Notes under the pieces: generated by a model
The model's database searches: none
Seen by the model: only the letters and a program-made list of their open reading frames with translations
Told to the model about the DNA's origin: nothing
Part shown: positions 27,681 to 39,306 of the stretch, piece by piece
Layout: each line of letters opens with the position of its first letter
Position numbering within the stretch: the first letter of the stretch is position 1
DNA from: Rhodamnia argentea
Taxonomy: Eukaryota > Streptophyta > Magnoliopsida > Myrtales > Myrtaceae
NCBI RefSeq assembly: GCF_020921035.1
Contig: NC_063155.1
Location: forward strand, 4,015,001 to 4,079,000
Direction: 5' to 3'
DNA length: 64,000 nt
Translations under genes and position numbers: made by a program

Positions 27681-28231
27681 CACCTGCTCAAGATTGAAGG
27701 GAGAAAGAGATTGAAATTTGGAGAAGTGGGATTGTTTTAGTGTTTTGTGCGTTCATTAAGACTATGGACACTGAACTGGGGACAGAGAAGGGAGAGAGAT
27801 TTTGGATTACATGGAAATGCATGGAATTGGAAGATTGGGCCACGTTATCTTCAGTAAATGCCGACCACCAATTCCTTGTGTTTGCTTGTGGTCCTCTCGA
27901 AAAACTTCTTGCATGATACAAACTTGCAGCTAGTGACTCCTGGCCATTCTGCTTTTGATTATGAAACTATGTCTCAGGGAATATGCCCCCTTTTCTCAGT
28001 AAGTAAAAGGATTAGAGATGGACGACCGGTGTTAAAGATCCCGAATGGACGATCCCACTATCAAAAGCTTAAATTGAGTCATAATTACTGCACATCGCCC
28101 TCGATCCGAAGGTCCGATTTCGAAGAGCCCATCATCGCAGCTCCATCAAGATGGTGCTAATTAGGAAGACTCTCCACATGATGTATCACGCCACCATGTG
28201 ATTTCTTGTTTTAGTCTGGTTCTATCTTATC
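27681..28231 (-). promoter_or_regulatory. Upstream region of the APL1-like gene, cut off by a retrotransposon
   Basis: Only about 550 bases separate the APL1 start codon from the 3' LTR of the copia element. The part near the gene must hold the 5' leader; no clear TATA box was singled out. Any older upstream control sequence now lies beyond 44572. No other gene is seen. Confidence 0.4.
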
Positions 28232-28344
28232 TGATAGAAAAACATCATCGTCATTAACTCAAATCAGATTACATCATCTCTATATATATATAGTGAGCAT
28301 TAGGGCTCACTAATTATAGAAAAAACTAGACTACCCTTTCAACA
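28232..28344 (-). repeat. 3' LTR of the copia element
   Basis: It matches the LTR at 44464-44572, including the GTGAGCATTAG.GCTCACTAAT segment, which itself can pair as a short hairpin. It sits about 550 bases upstream of the APL1-like start codon, on the same strand as that gene. Confidence 0.9.
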
Positions 28345-28353
28345 CTCCCCTTC
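28345..28353 (-). other. Polypurine tract of the copia element
   Basis: Minus-strand GAAGGGGAG lies directly before the 3' LTR, where plus-strand DNA synthesis is primed. Confidence 0.85.
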
Positions 28354-28559
28354 AAGTTTGGGGCATAAACATCAAAGAGCCCCAACTTGTTACACAAAGT
28401 AATTACCCTACTGCCCTGCAATGACTTAGTGAAAAGACCAATAAGTTGGTCTTGAGTCCGTATGTATTGAAGTGTTATGCTATTGTTTTGAATCTTTTCT
28501 CGCACAAAATGGCAATCTACTTCAATATGCTTCGTATACTCATGAAAAACTGGATTTGA

Positions 28560-30790
28560 AGCAACATGGATAGCAGACTAATTATCACAACACGTAACCG
28601 AGGGAGTTGAAGATGACATACTAAGTTCAAATAATAACATCCTCAACCAAATCAACTCACTAGTCACATGAGCCATGGCCCGATATTCCGCCTCAACACT
28701 CGATTGAGACACCACCTGTTATTTCTTACTTTTCCAACTCTCAAGATTGCCTCCCAAGAATACACAGTAACTAGTAACTAGAAGTTGATCGCCTATCAAA
28801 AGGACAACTAGCCCAATCAGCATCGTAGTAGCCGATAACATCAAGTTGGTGAAAAGTCCAACCATAATGGATGGCAAGAGAGATGAAAACACGAACGGAA
28901 GGCATCTTTACTACAGGGGAGAATGTATCATCATAATCAACTCTATATGTTTGGGTGTAACCTTTGGCAACTAGATGTGCCTTTAGACGCTCAACAGTGC
29001 CGTCTAGTCGAAACTTCACTCTGAAAACCCAACGGCACCCCCACGCCCCATTTCCCAACAGGTAATTATGTAAGTTGCCATGTCTCATTATTCTGTAGCG
29101 CTTGCATTTCATCCTCCATAGTCCGCCGCCTACCTGGATGAGCAAGAGCCTCTACAACGGTACTTGGCATAGACACAACGGATAAAAAAGCAACAAACGA
29201 GAAATATGTAGGAGAAAGACAATCGTAGGATAAAAATTGAAAAAGAGGATAACGAGTATATGTATGACAAAACAATCCACTATAGGGAGTAAATCGAGAA
29301 TTGGGTTGACCAACACAAGAATGTATACCTTTGCGCAATGCAATGGGAATATCAACAGTAGAAACCGGCTCAGAGGTAACTGGTGGATCGGAAGATGGGA
29401 CATTGATCGGTGAAGAATCATGCATATCCAATGTAGGCGGCGATTGTACTACCTCACGTTGAATATATTGGCGTCGCCGATAGGTCTTGTCGCCGAATTG
29501 AAAACTAGGCGATGACGCCGACGACTCAGGCATACTCGCCAAGGAAATAGGCGGTAGTGGAGCTATAGTCGAAGATAGAACATCTTCAGAAGGACCCGCT
29601 ATAGAGGAGTAATATGACCAATCTTAAAAAAAAGTTACATCTGCTGAGACATACAACCGCCGACTAACCGGACTATAACACTTATATCCTTTCCGAGTTC
29701 AAGAATATCCAAGAAACACACACTTGTCGGCCCGTGGATTGAGCTTATCATGACTAGGAGCAAGGCGATGTACAAAACAGGCACATCCAAACACACAAAG
29801 AGGTAAAGTAAAAAGCAAACTTTTGGGATTGATAGTAGAGAAAGGTATGCCCCCATGAAGCACCGAGGATGGAAGGCAATTTATGAGATAGCATGCTGTA
29901 AGGATAGCATGCCCCCAGTACATTTTGGGAAGGTTCATATGAAAAAGGAGGCAATGGGCCACATCTAGGAGATGGCGATTTTTTCGTTCAGCCACCCCAC
30001 TCTATTGGGGTGTACGGGGACAAGAAGTCCGATGCAAAATCCCATGAGATATAAGAAATGACTGAAAGCCGGAGGAAACAGCCATATATTCTTTGGCATT
30101 ATCAAAACACAAACATTTAATAGAAACATGATATTGATTGAGAATTTCAAAGTAAAACATACGAAAATAAGAAAAAACTTCAGTTCGATCTTTTATTAAA
30201 TATAACCACATCACTCAGAAATAATCATCCATGAATGCAACAAAATATTTATAACCCGACATATCATCGACACAACACGGTCCCTAAACATCAGAATGGA
30301 CCAACTTAAAAGGACTTGACACACAACGCTGGACACGAGAAGGAAACGACACCCGATGGTGTTTGCCAAATTGGCAAGAATCACACTGGATAGGACTCAT
30401 AGATTTTGAAACATGTGAAAAATGGTGAAGAATGTCATGTGGTGGATGACCCATACGACAATGCATATGAAATAAGTCGAAAGCGGTTTTCTTTTGAGCA
30501 GCCACAGTAATAAGGTCCTTGTTCGGATAGTACAATCCATTAGATTCATGTCTTCCACCAATCATCCATCCGATCCTCGGATCCCGAAAGACGAAATAAG
30601 TGGAAGTAAACGTTACGTAACAATTCAAATCTCTAGTAAAAGAACTAACAGAGAGCAAGTTACATGGGAAAGTTGGCAAATGATAAATAGATGAAAGAGT
30701 AAAAGAGGGACCCAAGGCTGCATTCCCTTGACTAGTGATATGTGATTGTGAACCATCAGCAAGTGTAACGTAACTAGGTGACGTAGAAAT
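28560..30790 (-). pseudogene. Copia protease end, integrase, partial reverse transcriptase and RNase H
   Basis: From 30790 downward on the minus strand the sequence reads LADGSQSH (protease end), LYHLP-type GAG_pre-integrase (IYHLPTFPCNLLSV), HCRMGHPPHDIL and CDSCQFGKH (integrase zinc finger). The integrase core follows with FDNAKEY, AERKNRHLLDVA and FLGYS. Next is the reverse transcriptase start ([39 protein letters not shown]). At about 28837 the sequence passes from HQLDV straight to [11 protein letters not shown] of RNase H, so the palm with the catalytic YVDD motif is deleted. RNase H fragments continue to about 28400. Several stops are present. Confidence 0.85.
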
Positions 30791-31141
30791 TGTGACGTCC
30801 TGAAATTTAGTTGACTAAAAGAAAATTTCAAATTCCAGCGTGTAAAGTGAAATTTGATCTTGAAGTTTTAATAGTCGACGATTGGCTATTCCGAAGCGGT
30901 TGTCAGAAAAAGTCAAGTTTGAATCATCAAATTTTGACTTTTTCAATCGATACTCATCGCGTGTATTTTGGTCTCGTCCGAACCCAAAAAGAAAAAAATA
31001 CCATTTTTGCCCACAGATGATCGAATCAAATGACGTCCAAGATCCATTTGTCAAAATTACGTTTTTGCCCTAGTATTTATGGGTAAAGAACGAACTTATT
31101 CATGGGTGTGACTTGAATTTAATTTTTACCATGGATTCCAT

Positions 31142-31184
<43 letters not shown>

Positions 31185-34145
31185 ATCTTGTGATCTTTTA
31201 GGGTTTTGTTAGTTTTAATTAGCTAAGTCTTTACGTGGGATGTGTAGAGGAAAGAAGTAGGCCCATTATCATTGTTTTCTTTTATCCCTACCGAATTTTA
31301 CTCCCATCCCTTTCTAGTTGTACTTCAACCAAACTCTTCCCTAATCAGCCGCACATCACTTTTTCCCATTTGATTCTTTTTCCCTTTTTCCTATGTCAGC
31401 AAGGCCGACCTCACCACAACTTGCAGACCAAGTTCCGTAGACCCATGTGACCCATCTCTCTCTCTTATACTCTCTCTCTTTAAGCCTTCCTTTTGCACGA
31501 CAACAGTCCCACACCTACACATCATCTTCTTCTTCTTTTTGGGTCTCCAACCTGCAACTTCTTCTTCCTTTATTTACCTATAACTTACGTGCGAACCAGC
31601 CCCAACTTCACCCGACCACCTCACTTCACCGCTACCATCACCTAGCCTCCGCCTTCGCTCACCGTTGCACCACCATACCTCCGCCTCCCCTCGACGCCGT
31701 CGCGCCTTCCCCGAACTTCTTGCTTTGCTGTCGCGCCACCCTCAAACCGCGGGAGCTCACAAAGCCGAGGGCCAACGCGGCTCGCGCCGCCGTGCCCGGT
31801 TCGACGTCGTCCCGCCGCGACACCATACGCCCCGACGCACTTGTACAGCCCTTCGAACCACTTCTTAGCTACCACTCGAGACCCATGGACAACTCGTGAC
31901 CTTGTTTTTGTTGCTCGATTTTCCCCGTACCCGAGCCTATTATTGCTGGGAGCCTTGTTCCGACGCCCACGGTGACTCCCGGTTGCGCCGTGCTCAGACC
32001 CGACGGCCGTTCGACCACCCCGTGCCCTTGATCTGACCACCCACGGCCACCGCCACCTCCCGTTACGTTGCCGACGCCTTGCCGTGGAATGTAACTCACA
32101 AGACCGACGCCGACCCAACCCGAACCAAGGCCAACTCGTGAACTTGAACCGACTCGGACCGACGACGCGCTAATCACGACGCGCTAATCCGAGGACCGAC
32201 ATGCGAGTTCCGTTGATTGCCGCGAACCCGAACGCGGATTTAAATTCAAGCTCGCGCCGCCTCGCACCCGACTCGACGTTAAACGCGGGAGTTGTGAGTT
32301 AACCCCTAAACTCTGACTAAGGCATTAACTGCGTTTAAGGATAGATTTAATATTATTAACGGCTAATTAGTTTATTTAGTTGTGGTCGAATAATTTAATT
32401 GTCTATGATCAAGTTATTTACCCGAAATCGAGTTCGCTAAATATGTTGGTAGTATTAATTGGAATATGGATTAATTAATCGCGTAGGATTAATTAAGTGG
32501 AATTAGTATAGTTAATTACGTTAATTAATTATTACTGTACGATTATTGTATCATTGGGTGATTATTTGGTGACTATGAAATATTATGACTTATGTGCATT
32601 TGATGATTGGTTATTTTGGTTATAAATGCAAAATTTGGTGAATAATATACGTGTATGTGTGGTCGCATGTGAACCAGAATTTTGAGCATAAAAATGGCCT
32701 TGAGTCAAGTTTTGAGCACGAGTGTTTGTGGGTTCATTTGAATTACATGCAAAGATATAAAATTGGCTGGTTGCCTGTCGTGCTTGTGTGATCACATATT
32801 GGATACCGTCTTCTCGGGTACGTGAGAACGAAGCCGACCCCCGGGTACGAGGGTTCGAGTCCGGTAAGTTTGTGCCGAGGGTACTTGGAACCACACGATT
32901 TATCGGATGCCGGTCGCAGCTTGTGACGGACCGACGCTCCTTACGAAATGCCTCGATTGTTAGTCCATGTCAAGGGTACTTGGAACCACATGGCTTGTCG
33001 GTCGCTATCGCCGAAGGAATGAGACGAAGCCCGGTTCTGCCGGAAGAGCATGGTTTTGCTAGACCGGGATCGATCATTATTAACTGGAACACATGTGATG
33101 CATTGTGTATGCGAATTGTGATGAGTATTCTAGTTATATGCCTTGGCTTTATGCAATTAATAGCATGTTTTATGAACTGTTCATGTGTGGGCCAAGGTGG
33201 GATAATATTGCATGTGATTGACAATTCGATACTATGTTTGAACATTGTAATATGATATGAGTTGCACGTTATTACTATGCCATTGGTATTGCTTTATATG
33301 CATAAGATGCCTTGAACGAGTCGGTGTCCTATTTGAACTTAGGCGTTGACTCATAGAGATTTTATATCTCACCCGTTGTTGTTAAATGTTTTCGGGATCG
33401 TGATGCCACTAGTCCACCCGGTGAGGTTTGGAGTCCCAGTAGACCGGTCCTACGGTGTTACTCATCTCCCTGTCCCCGGGTCCCACCCGATTTGGGAGCA
33501 CCATATTACGACCATCCGGGTCGAGGAGGGGCTAGGCTTTTTGGTACGTCACGTTTTTAAAGCCTGGTTCCTCCGAGATAGTGACATTTTATATGGGCCG
33601 CTTTGAGGATTTGATGGACCACCATCTGCGCCCCCGAGCCGGACATGGGACCTTATGGATCTAGATACTCCGGATGGAGAGGTTGAGGATCCAGATAGTG
33701 ATGTGGACTCTGCCTCCGGACCACCGCCGGGTTTCCACCCTTGATTATGACCGTAGGGACTTTTTGTTGAGACCTTTTGTTATAACCTGGGAGGGTGAGG
33801 ATAGCCCCTCTAGTTGTTGTAGATACGAGTTAACCCCGACGACCCCTATTTTTTTTGTTGGTCACGTGGAGGCGCCCTAGAGAGTAGGCTTGTAGATATT
33901 ACTTTGACTCCCGAGGGTTAAAAAATATCTATAAAACGAATAAAAAGTTGTTGCTTAATTATTAGATATTATTGTTACCCTACTTTTCTATCCCTATTGT
34001 TTGATTTATTGTTTGGGAATTGTACATTCCGCTTGCGTCAATTAAAATATAAATAATAGGTCGATGACGTGCCTGGGACGTCATCCTTTTATGACCTAAG
34101 GCGATTTGGTAGGGTTGTTGAGGGCCCGGGGATCGGGACGTGACA
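30791..34145 (+). repeat. 5' LTR of the gypsy element
   Basis: It contains a (TA)n tract at 31145-31181, a pyrimidine-rich then GC-rich segment (31440-32300), AT-rich TTAATTAA words (32330-32560), and the GGGACGTGACA end. Two open frames of about 150 codons (31447-31899 and 32788-33255) have counterparts of matching length in the other LTR; see findings. No known domain is seen in them. Confidence 0.93.
31145..31181. repeat. (TA)n microsatellite in the 5' LTR
   Basis: A pure TA run, shorter than its partner in the 3' LTR. It lies upstream of the TCTCTC-rich stretch and may overlap the element promoter. Confidence 0.95.
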
Positions 34146-34158
34146 ACCCCGCCCAAGG

Positions 34159-34170
34159 TGGTATCAGAGC
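34159..34170 (+). other. Primer-binding site of the gypsy element
   Basis: TGGTATCAGAGC, complementary to initiator tRNA-Met, lies 13 bases after the 5' LTR end. Confidence 0.93.
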
Positions 34171-34350
34171 GAGGTTAGCCTAAACTACTCGGTCATAGCC
34201 TGGAGTAATAAGGAGCGTTGGGTTTTTGGGATAATTAGTAGGATTAAAATCTCGTGCATGTGTTTGTTACTTAAAGTTTTAAGGCGGTACGCCTCGCTTT
34301 TTCTTACGTGTCACTTTGGGGTGAACAGGGCTCCATAATCAACCCGCAAG

Positions 34351-35856
34351 ATGAACAACCGTAATGCCAAGGCTCCTATGGGAGGAGCAACACAAGAAGA
34401 CCCCCGAGTAGATGGATTGCTACGAGCGATGGAAGCATTGGGAAACATTGTTGGGCAGCAGGTGAGAAACCGGGAAGCTGCTGCTGCCGCCGCCGCTACC
34501 GCTCCTCCCGAGGACCCGATAGCTGGAAACGGGAATGGTGGCCAATTAATGCATAAGATGGTGAAGCAATTCTTGGACCTCAAGCCGCCAAAATTTTCGG
34601 GAGTAGGAGATCTCGAGGCTGCCACTCTGTGGATAAAAGAGCTAGAGAAGACATTCGCTTTATTGAGATGCAATGATGAGGACAAGGTGACTCTAGCAAG
34701 ATACCGGTTGCAAGGGAATGCCAAGCACTGGTGGGAAGCCTCACGTGGAAGGATCTTTCCAAAAGGTACAGTTCCAGTGTGGGATGCCTTCGTGGAAGCC
34801 TTTAATGGCAAATATTTTTTTGATTGCGCCGAGGAACGGAAGATGGATGAGTTTATGCGTCTATGACAAAACCAGATGACGGTGGACCAGATCGAGGATA
34901 AATTTGCTGAACTGTCAAGGTATGCACCTAGGATGGTGGAAGATCCAGTTGACAAGGCAAGAAGATTGAGAGATGGATTGAAACCAGAGCCGAAGGACCA
35001 GTTGGTGCCATTGAACCCGAAAGACTACAACAAACCGTATGAAAGGGCTCAGCTGATCGAGAGGAATATGATTGAAAGGGCTGCTGCGTCCGGATCACGA
35101 TTGGTGCCCACCGGCAGGAATAATCGGAGGTTTGGCAAAGGACCAATGTCTGGAGGAAGATCAACCATTCCACCTAACCGGAGGAATGCTGTGGGGAAGC
35201 CAGCTTTTGGTAATGTAGGAATATGCCGATTCTGTAATCGGAGGCATGGGATCGCCCCGTGTCCCTTCAGAAATGGTGCCTGCTTTGGTTGTGGCCGGAT
35301 GGGCCATCGGGTTAGAGATTGCTCTCGGAGGCAAGGAAGAGTTCCAGTGCAACCATAGCGGGGAGGACAGCCACGTGGAAATGCACCTCAGAACAACCAG
35401 AACCGACCCTCGGCTCAAGGAAGAGTCTATGCAGTGACTAGAGATGAGGCGACGGATTCGCCTACCGTCACAGGTATGATCTTCTTGAATGACCATATTG
35501 CATATGCGTTATTTGACCCCGGAGCCACGCACTCTTTTGTTGTTGAACAATTTGTTAAATTGGTTGGGTTGAATCCAAAATCGTTGGGAACTATTTTTAA
35601 GATATCTACGCCACTAAAAGACAGTATAGTATCTGTGGTAGGTTGTCCTACTTGTAAATTGGTAATTTGTGACCGTGAAGAAAAGATAGATCTAATCGTG
35701 CTAGAAATGCATGATTTTGATATAATTATTAGCATGGATTGGCTCACTAAGCAGAGAGCCACGATGGATTGCTATCGTAAGGTGATCCAATTTAATCCTT
35801 TGAATGGAATTAGTTTTGAATTTATCGAAAGCCGAGGTGGAATGTCAACCTGTTGA
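34351..35856 (+). pseudogene. Gypsy gag and protease with in-frame stops
   Basis: One frame runs from ATG 34351 to 35856, broken by TGA at 34864-34866 and TAG at 35356-35358. Gag features are QFLDLKPPKFSG, WIKELEKTF, HWWEASRG, WDAFVEAFNG and FAELSRYAPRM. A CCHC zinc knuckle (CFGCGRMGHRVRDC, about 35283) follows. The protease reads LFDPGATHSF: the usual Ser after the catalytic Asp is Pro, though the catalytic Asp is kept. A further frameshift is needed near 35850 to reach reverse transcriptase. The stops are of a kind single transition mutations make, consistent with decay of methylated DNA; this is inference. Confidence 0.87.
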
Positions 35857-38842
35857 TTTCGTCATTAGAAGCAACTCGCTTGTTAGAAAGTGGTTGTGAA
35901 GGATATTTGGCAGCAATTATTGATATGTCTGTGGAGGAGCCGGGGATGGAAGACATTACGGTTGTGTGCGAATTTCCCGATGTTTTTCCACAAGAGTTGC
36001 CGGGTCTACCACCAGATAGAGAAATTGAATTTGTGATTGAGTTAGCCCCGAGAACGGAGCCGATTTCTAAAGCTCCGTACAGAATGGCATTGTCAGAGCT
36101 AAAAAAACTGAAAGTGCAGCTGCAGGAATTATTGGATAAAGGGTTTGTTCGCCCTAGTGCATCGCCCTAGGGAGCGCCTGTCTTGTTTGTGAAGAAAAAG
36201 GACGGAACGTTGCGTACGTGTATAGACTACGGACAACCGAATCAAGTGACGGTCAAGAACAAGTATCCGCTACCAAGGATCGACGATTTGTTTGATCAGG
36301 CCCAAGGAGCTTTGGTATTTTCCAAGATTGACTTGCGGACGGGATACCATCGGTTAAGAATTCGAAAAGAGGATATACCGAAAACGGCATTCGGGACGCG
36401 CTATGGTCATTATGAATTTACCGTAATGCCGTTTGGTTTAACGAATGCGCCTGCCGCTTTTATGGACCCGATGAACAGGGTGTTTAAAGAATACTCGGAT
36501 CAATTCGTCATAGTATTTATTGACGATATCTTGGTGTATTCGAGAAGTTTTGAAGATCATAAACAGCACCTGAGGACCATTCTGACAACCTTGAGGGAGC
36601 ATCAACCGTACGCCAAGTTGAGCAAGTGCAAATTTTGGTTGACTCGTGTGGCATTTTTAGGCCACATGATTTCTGGTGAAGGAATATCCGTGGATCCAAC
36701 CAAAATTGAAGCAGTCATGGATTGGCCAAGACCTACTACGATAAGAGATATTCGAAGTTTTACGGGATTGGCTGGCTATTACAGAAGCTTTGTGGAAAGG
36801 TTTTCTGCTATAGCTATGCCACTAACGTGATCGCTGAAAAAGGACGTGAAATTTGAGTGGACAGAAAAGTGCGAGCGTAGCTTTCAAGAACCGAAGCATA
36901 AGCCGACTACAGCACCTGTCCCGATAATACCGTCTGGCCCCGAAGGATTTGAAATCTACAGTGATGCATCTCACAGAGGATTGGGTTGTGTGCTAATGCA
37001 ATATGGAAAAGTAGTTGCATACGCGTCTCGTCGCTTAAGGCCTCATGAGTTAAATTATCCAACCATGATCCGGAATTAGTAGCTGTTGTCTTTGCTCTTA
37101 AAATTTGGAGGCATTACTTAATTGGTGAACAATTTCAGGTGTACACTAACCATCAAAGTCTCAAGTATTTATTCTCTCAAAAGGAGCTGAATATGAGATA
37201 GCGTCGTTGGATGGAATTGCTTAAAGATTATGACTGTGAGATTCTGTACCATCCGGGTAAGGCTAATAAAGTGGCAAATGCCTTGAGCAGAAAGTCAGTG
37301 ATTGCTTAATTACAAGTCCATGAATGGTGACTTTTAGAACAAGTGAGAGACTCTGACTTTAAATCGGAGGTAATCCACCTGTCAACTCTCATAGCTACGC
37401 CGAGAATTGACACGGAAGTGTAGGCGAGAGTTAAAGCTTTGCAATCGACCGACCCCACCATTCAAAGGATCCTTCAAGAAGACTCAGCCAATAGAAGAAT
37501 TGATTTTCAAGTGGCCGACGATGGGATATTGAGGTTTCGAGGACGTCTTTGTGTGCCTGGCGATGAAGATTTAAAGGAGGAAATTTTATCCGGAGCACAT
37601 CGTAGTAGCTACAGTATTCATCCTGGTAGCACGAAGATGTTTCAGAATTTGAAGCAACATTTCTGGTGGAACGGTATGAAGTTTGACATAGCAAAACATG
37701 TTGCGAAATGCTTGACGTGTCGGCAGTGAAGGCGCAGATATTGTAAGCCTGGCGGGTTATCGCAACCGTTGGAGATTCCAGAATGGAAATAGGAGCACAT
37801 CACAATGGATTTCATAGTGGGACCGTCGAGAAGTCAGAAAGGTAATGATTCCATTTGGGTTGTGGTAGACAGATTGACGAAGTCTGCGCATTTTATTGCT
37901 GTACGAAAGGACTTTACTCTGGACAGATATGCTGATTTATACGTGCGACACATAATAAGATTACATGGAGTGCCGGTGACGATCACTTCAGATTGAGACC
38001 CTAAGTTCACTACTACATTTTGGAAAAGTTTGCAGAATGCGTTAGGAACAAAGTTACGGTTTAGTACGACTTATCACCCGCAGACAGATGGCCAATCAGA
38101 AAGGACAATTCGGACCCTTGAAGACATGCCGAGAGCTTGCGTTTTGGATTTTAAGGGCAACTGGGAAGAACAACTTCATTTAGTCGAGTTTGCCTACAAT
38201 AATAGTTTTCAACAGAGCATCAAGATGTCACCTTTTGAGGCGTTATATAGTAGACCTTGCGGGACACCAATATGTTGGGAGGAAGTTGGTGAAAGAAGTA
38301 TCGCAGGCCCCGAGTTGGTACGACAATCACCGGAAGCTGTCAAGGTCATCAGAGAAAGACTAAAGACTGCTCAAAGCCGCCGGAAAAGTTATGCGATACA
38401 AAGGCGAAGACCTCTGGAATTTCAAGTTGGAGATCATGTGTTCTTAAAGGTATCGCCAATGCGTGGAACATCACGATTTGGCAAGAAAGGAAAGCTAAGT
38501 CCGAGATATGTGGGACCATTTGAGATTCTAGAGCGAATTGGAAATTTAGCATATCGTCCGGCGTTACCACCAAGACTTGCTCAAGTGCACGATGTTTTTC
38601 ACATGTCAATGCTGCGAAAGTATGAGCTCGATCCAGCTCATGTATTGAGCTTTGAAGAAATTGAAGTGGATGAACGAGTATCGTATACAGAGTGCCCAAT
38701 AAAGATTATAGATAAAAAGGAACAAGTACTTCGGAGGAAGACGATCTCTTTGGTTAAAGTGGTATGGCAACACCATGGGACAGAGGGTGCAACGTGGGAG
38801 CGTGAGGAAATTGTGAAAGAATTGTACCCTTTTCTTTTTTAG
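35853..38842 (+). pseudogene. Gypsy reverse transcriptase, RNase H, integrase and chromodomain-like tail, decayed
   Basis: Reverse transcriptase blocks are [48 protein letters not shown] and the intact catalytic FIDDILVYS (about 36518-36545). RNase H starts at [12 protein letters not shown] (about 36950). Integrase has an H-H-C-C finger (about 37600-37730, ending CLTCRQ), then the core from MDFIVGPSRS through VVDRLTKSAHF and [14 protein letters not shown]. The end has [27 protein letters not shown] and [11 protein letters not shown] chromodomain-like [16 protein letters not shown] closes the frame at 38842. Breaks include TAG 36168-36170, TGA 36828-36830, a frameshift at about 37070, TAG 37199-37201, and several more stops from 37300 to 38000. 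Confidence 0.88.
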
Positions 38843-38889
38843 GAAAATGAAATGTAACAGTCTTTCAATTTCGATGACGAAATTTCCTA

Positions 38890-38902
38890 AGGAGGAGAGA
38901 AT
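38890..38902 (+). other. Polypurine tract of the gypsy element
   Basis: AAGGAGGAGAGAA lies immediately before the 3' LTR. Confidence 0.85.
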
Positions 38903-38903
38903 T

Positions 38904-39253
38904 GTGACGTCCTGAAATTTAGTTGATCGAAAGAAAATTTCAAATTCCAGCGTGTAAAGTGAAATTTGATCTTGAAGTTTTAATAGTCGACGATTGGCTA
39001 TTCCGAAGCGATTGTCAGAAAAAGTCAAGTTTGAATCGTCAAATTTTGACTTTTTCAATCGATACTCATCACGTGTATTTTGGTCTCGTCCGAACCCAAA
39101 AAGAAAAAAATACCATTTTTGCCCGTAGACGATCGAATCAAATGACGTCCAAGATCCATTTATCAAAATTACATTTTTGCCCTAGTATTTATGGGTAAAG
39201 AACGAACTTATTTATGGGTGTGACTTGAATTTAATTTTTATCGTGGATTCCAC

Positions 39254-39306
<53 letters not shown>

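Noticed and set aside
31642-32177. Arg/Gly-rich minus-strand frames in the gypsy LTR
   Set aside because: They are antisense to a GC-rich LTR segment and only partly kept in the other LTR.
32850-32870. tRNA-like B-box word GGTTCGAGTCC in the LTR
   Set aside because: No matching A box or cloverleaf stems could be drawn; the same region occurs in both LTRs.
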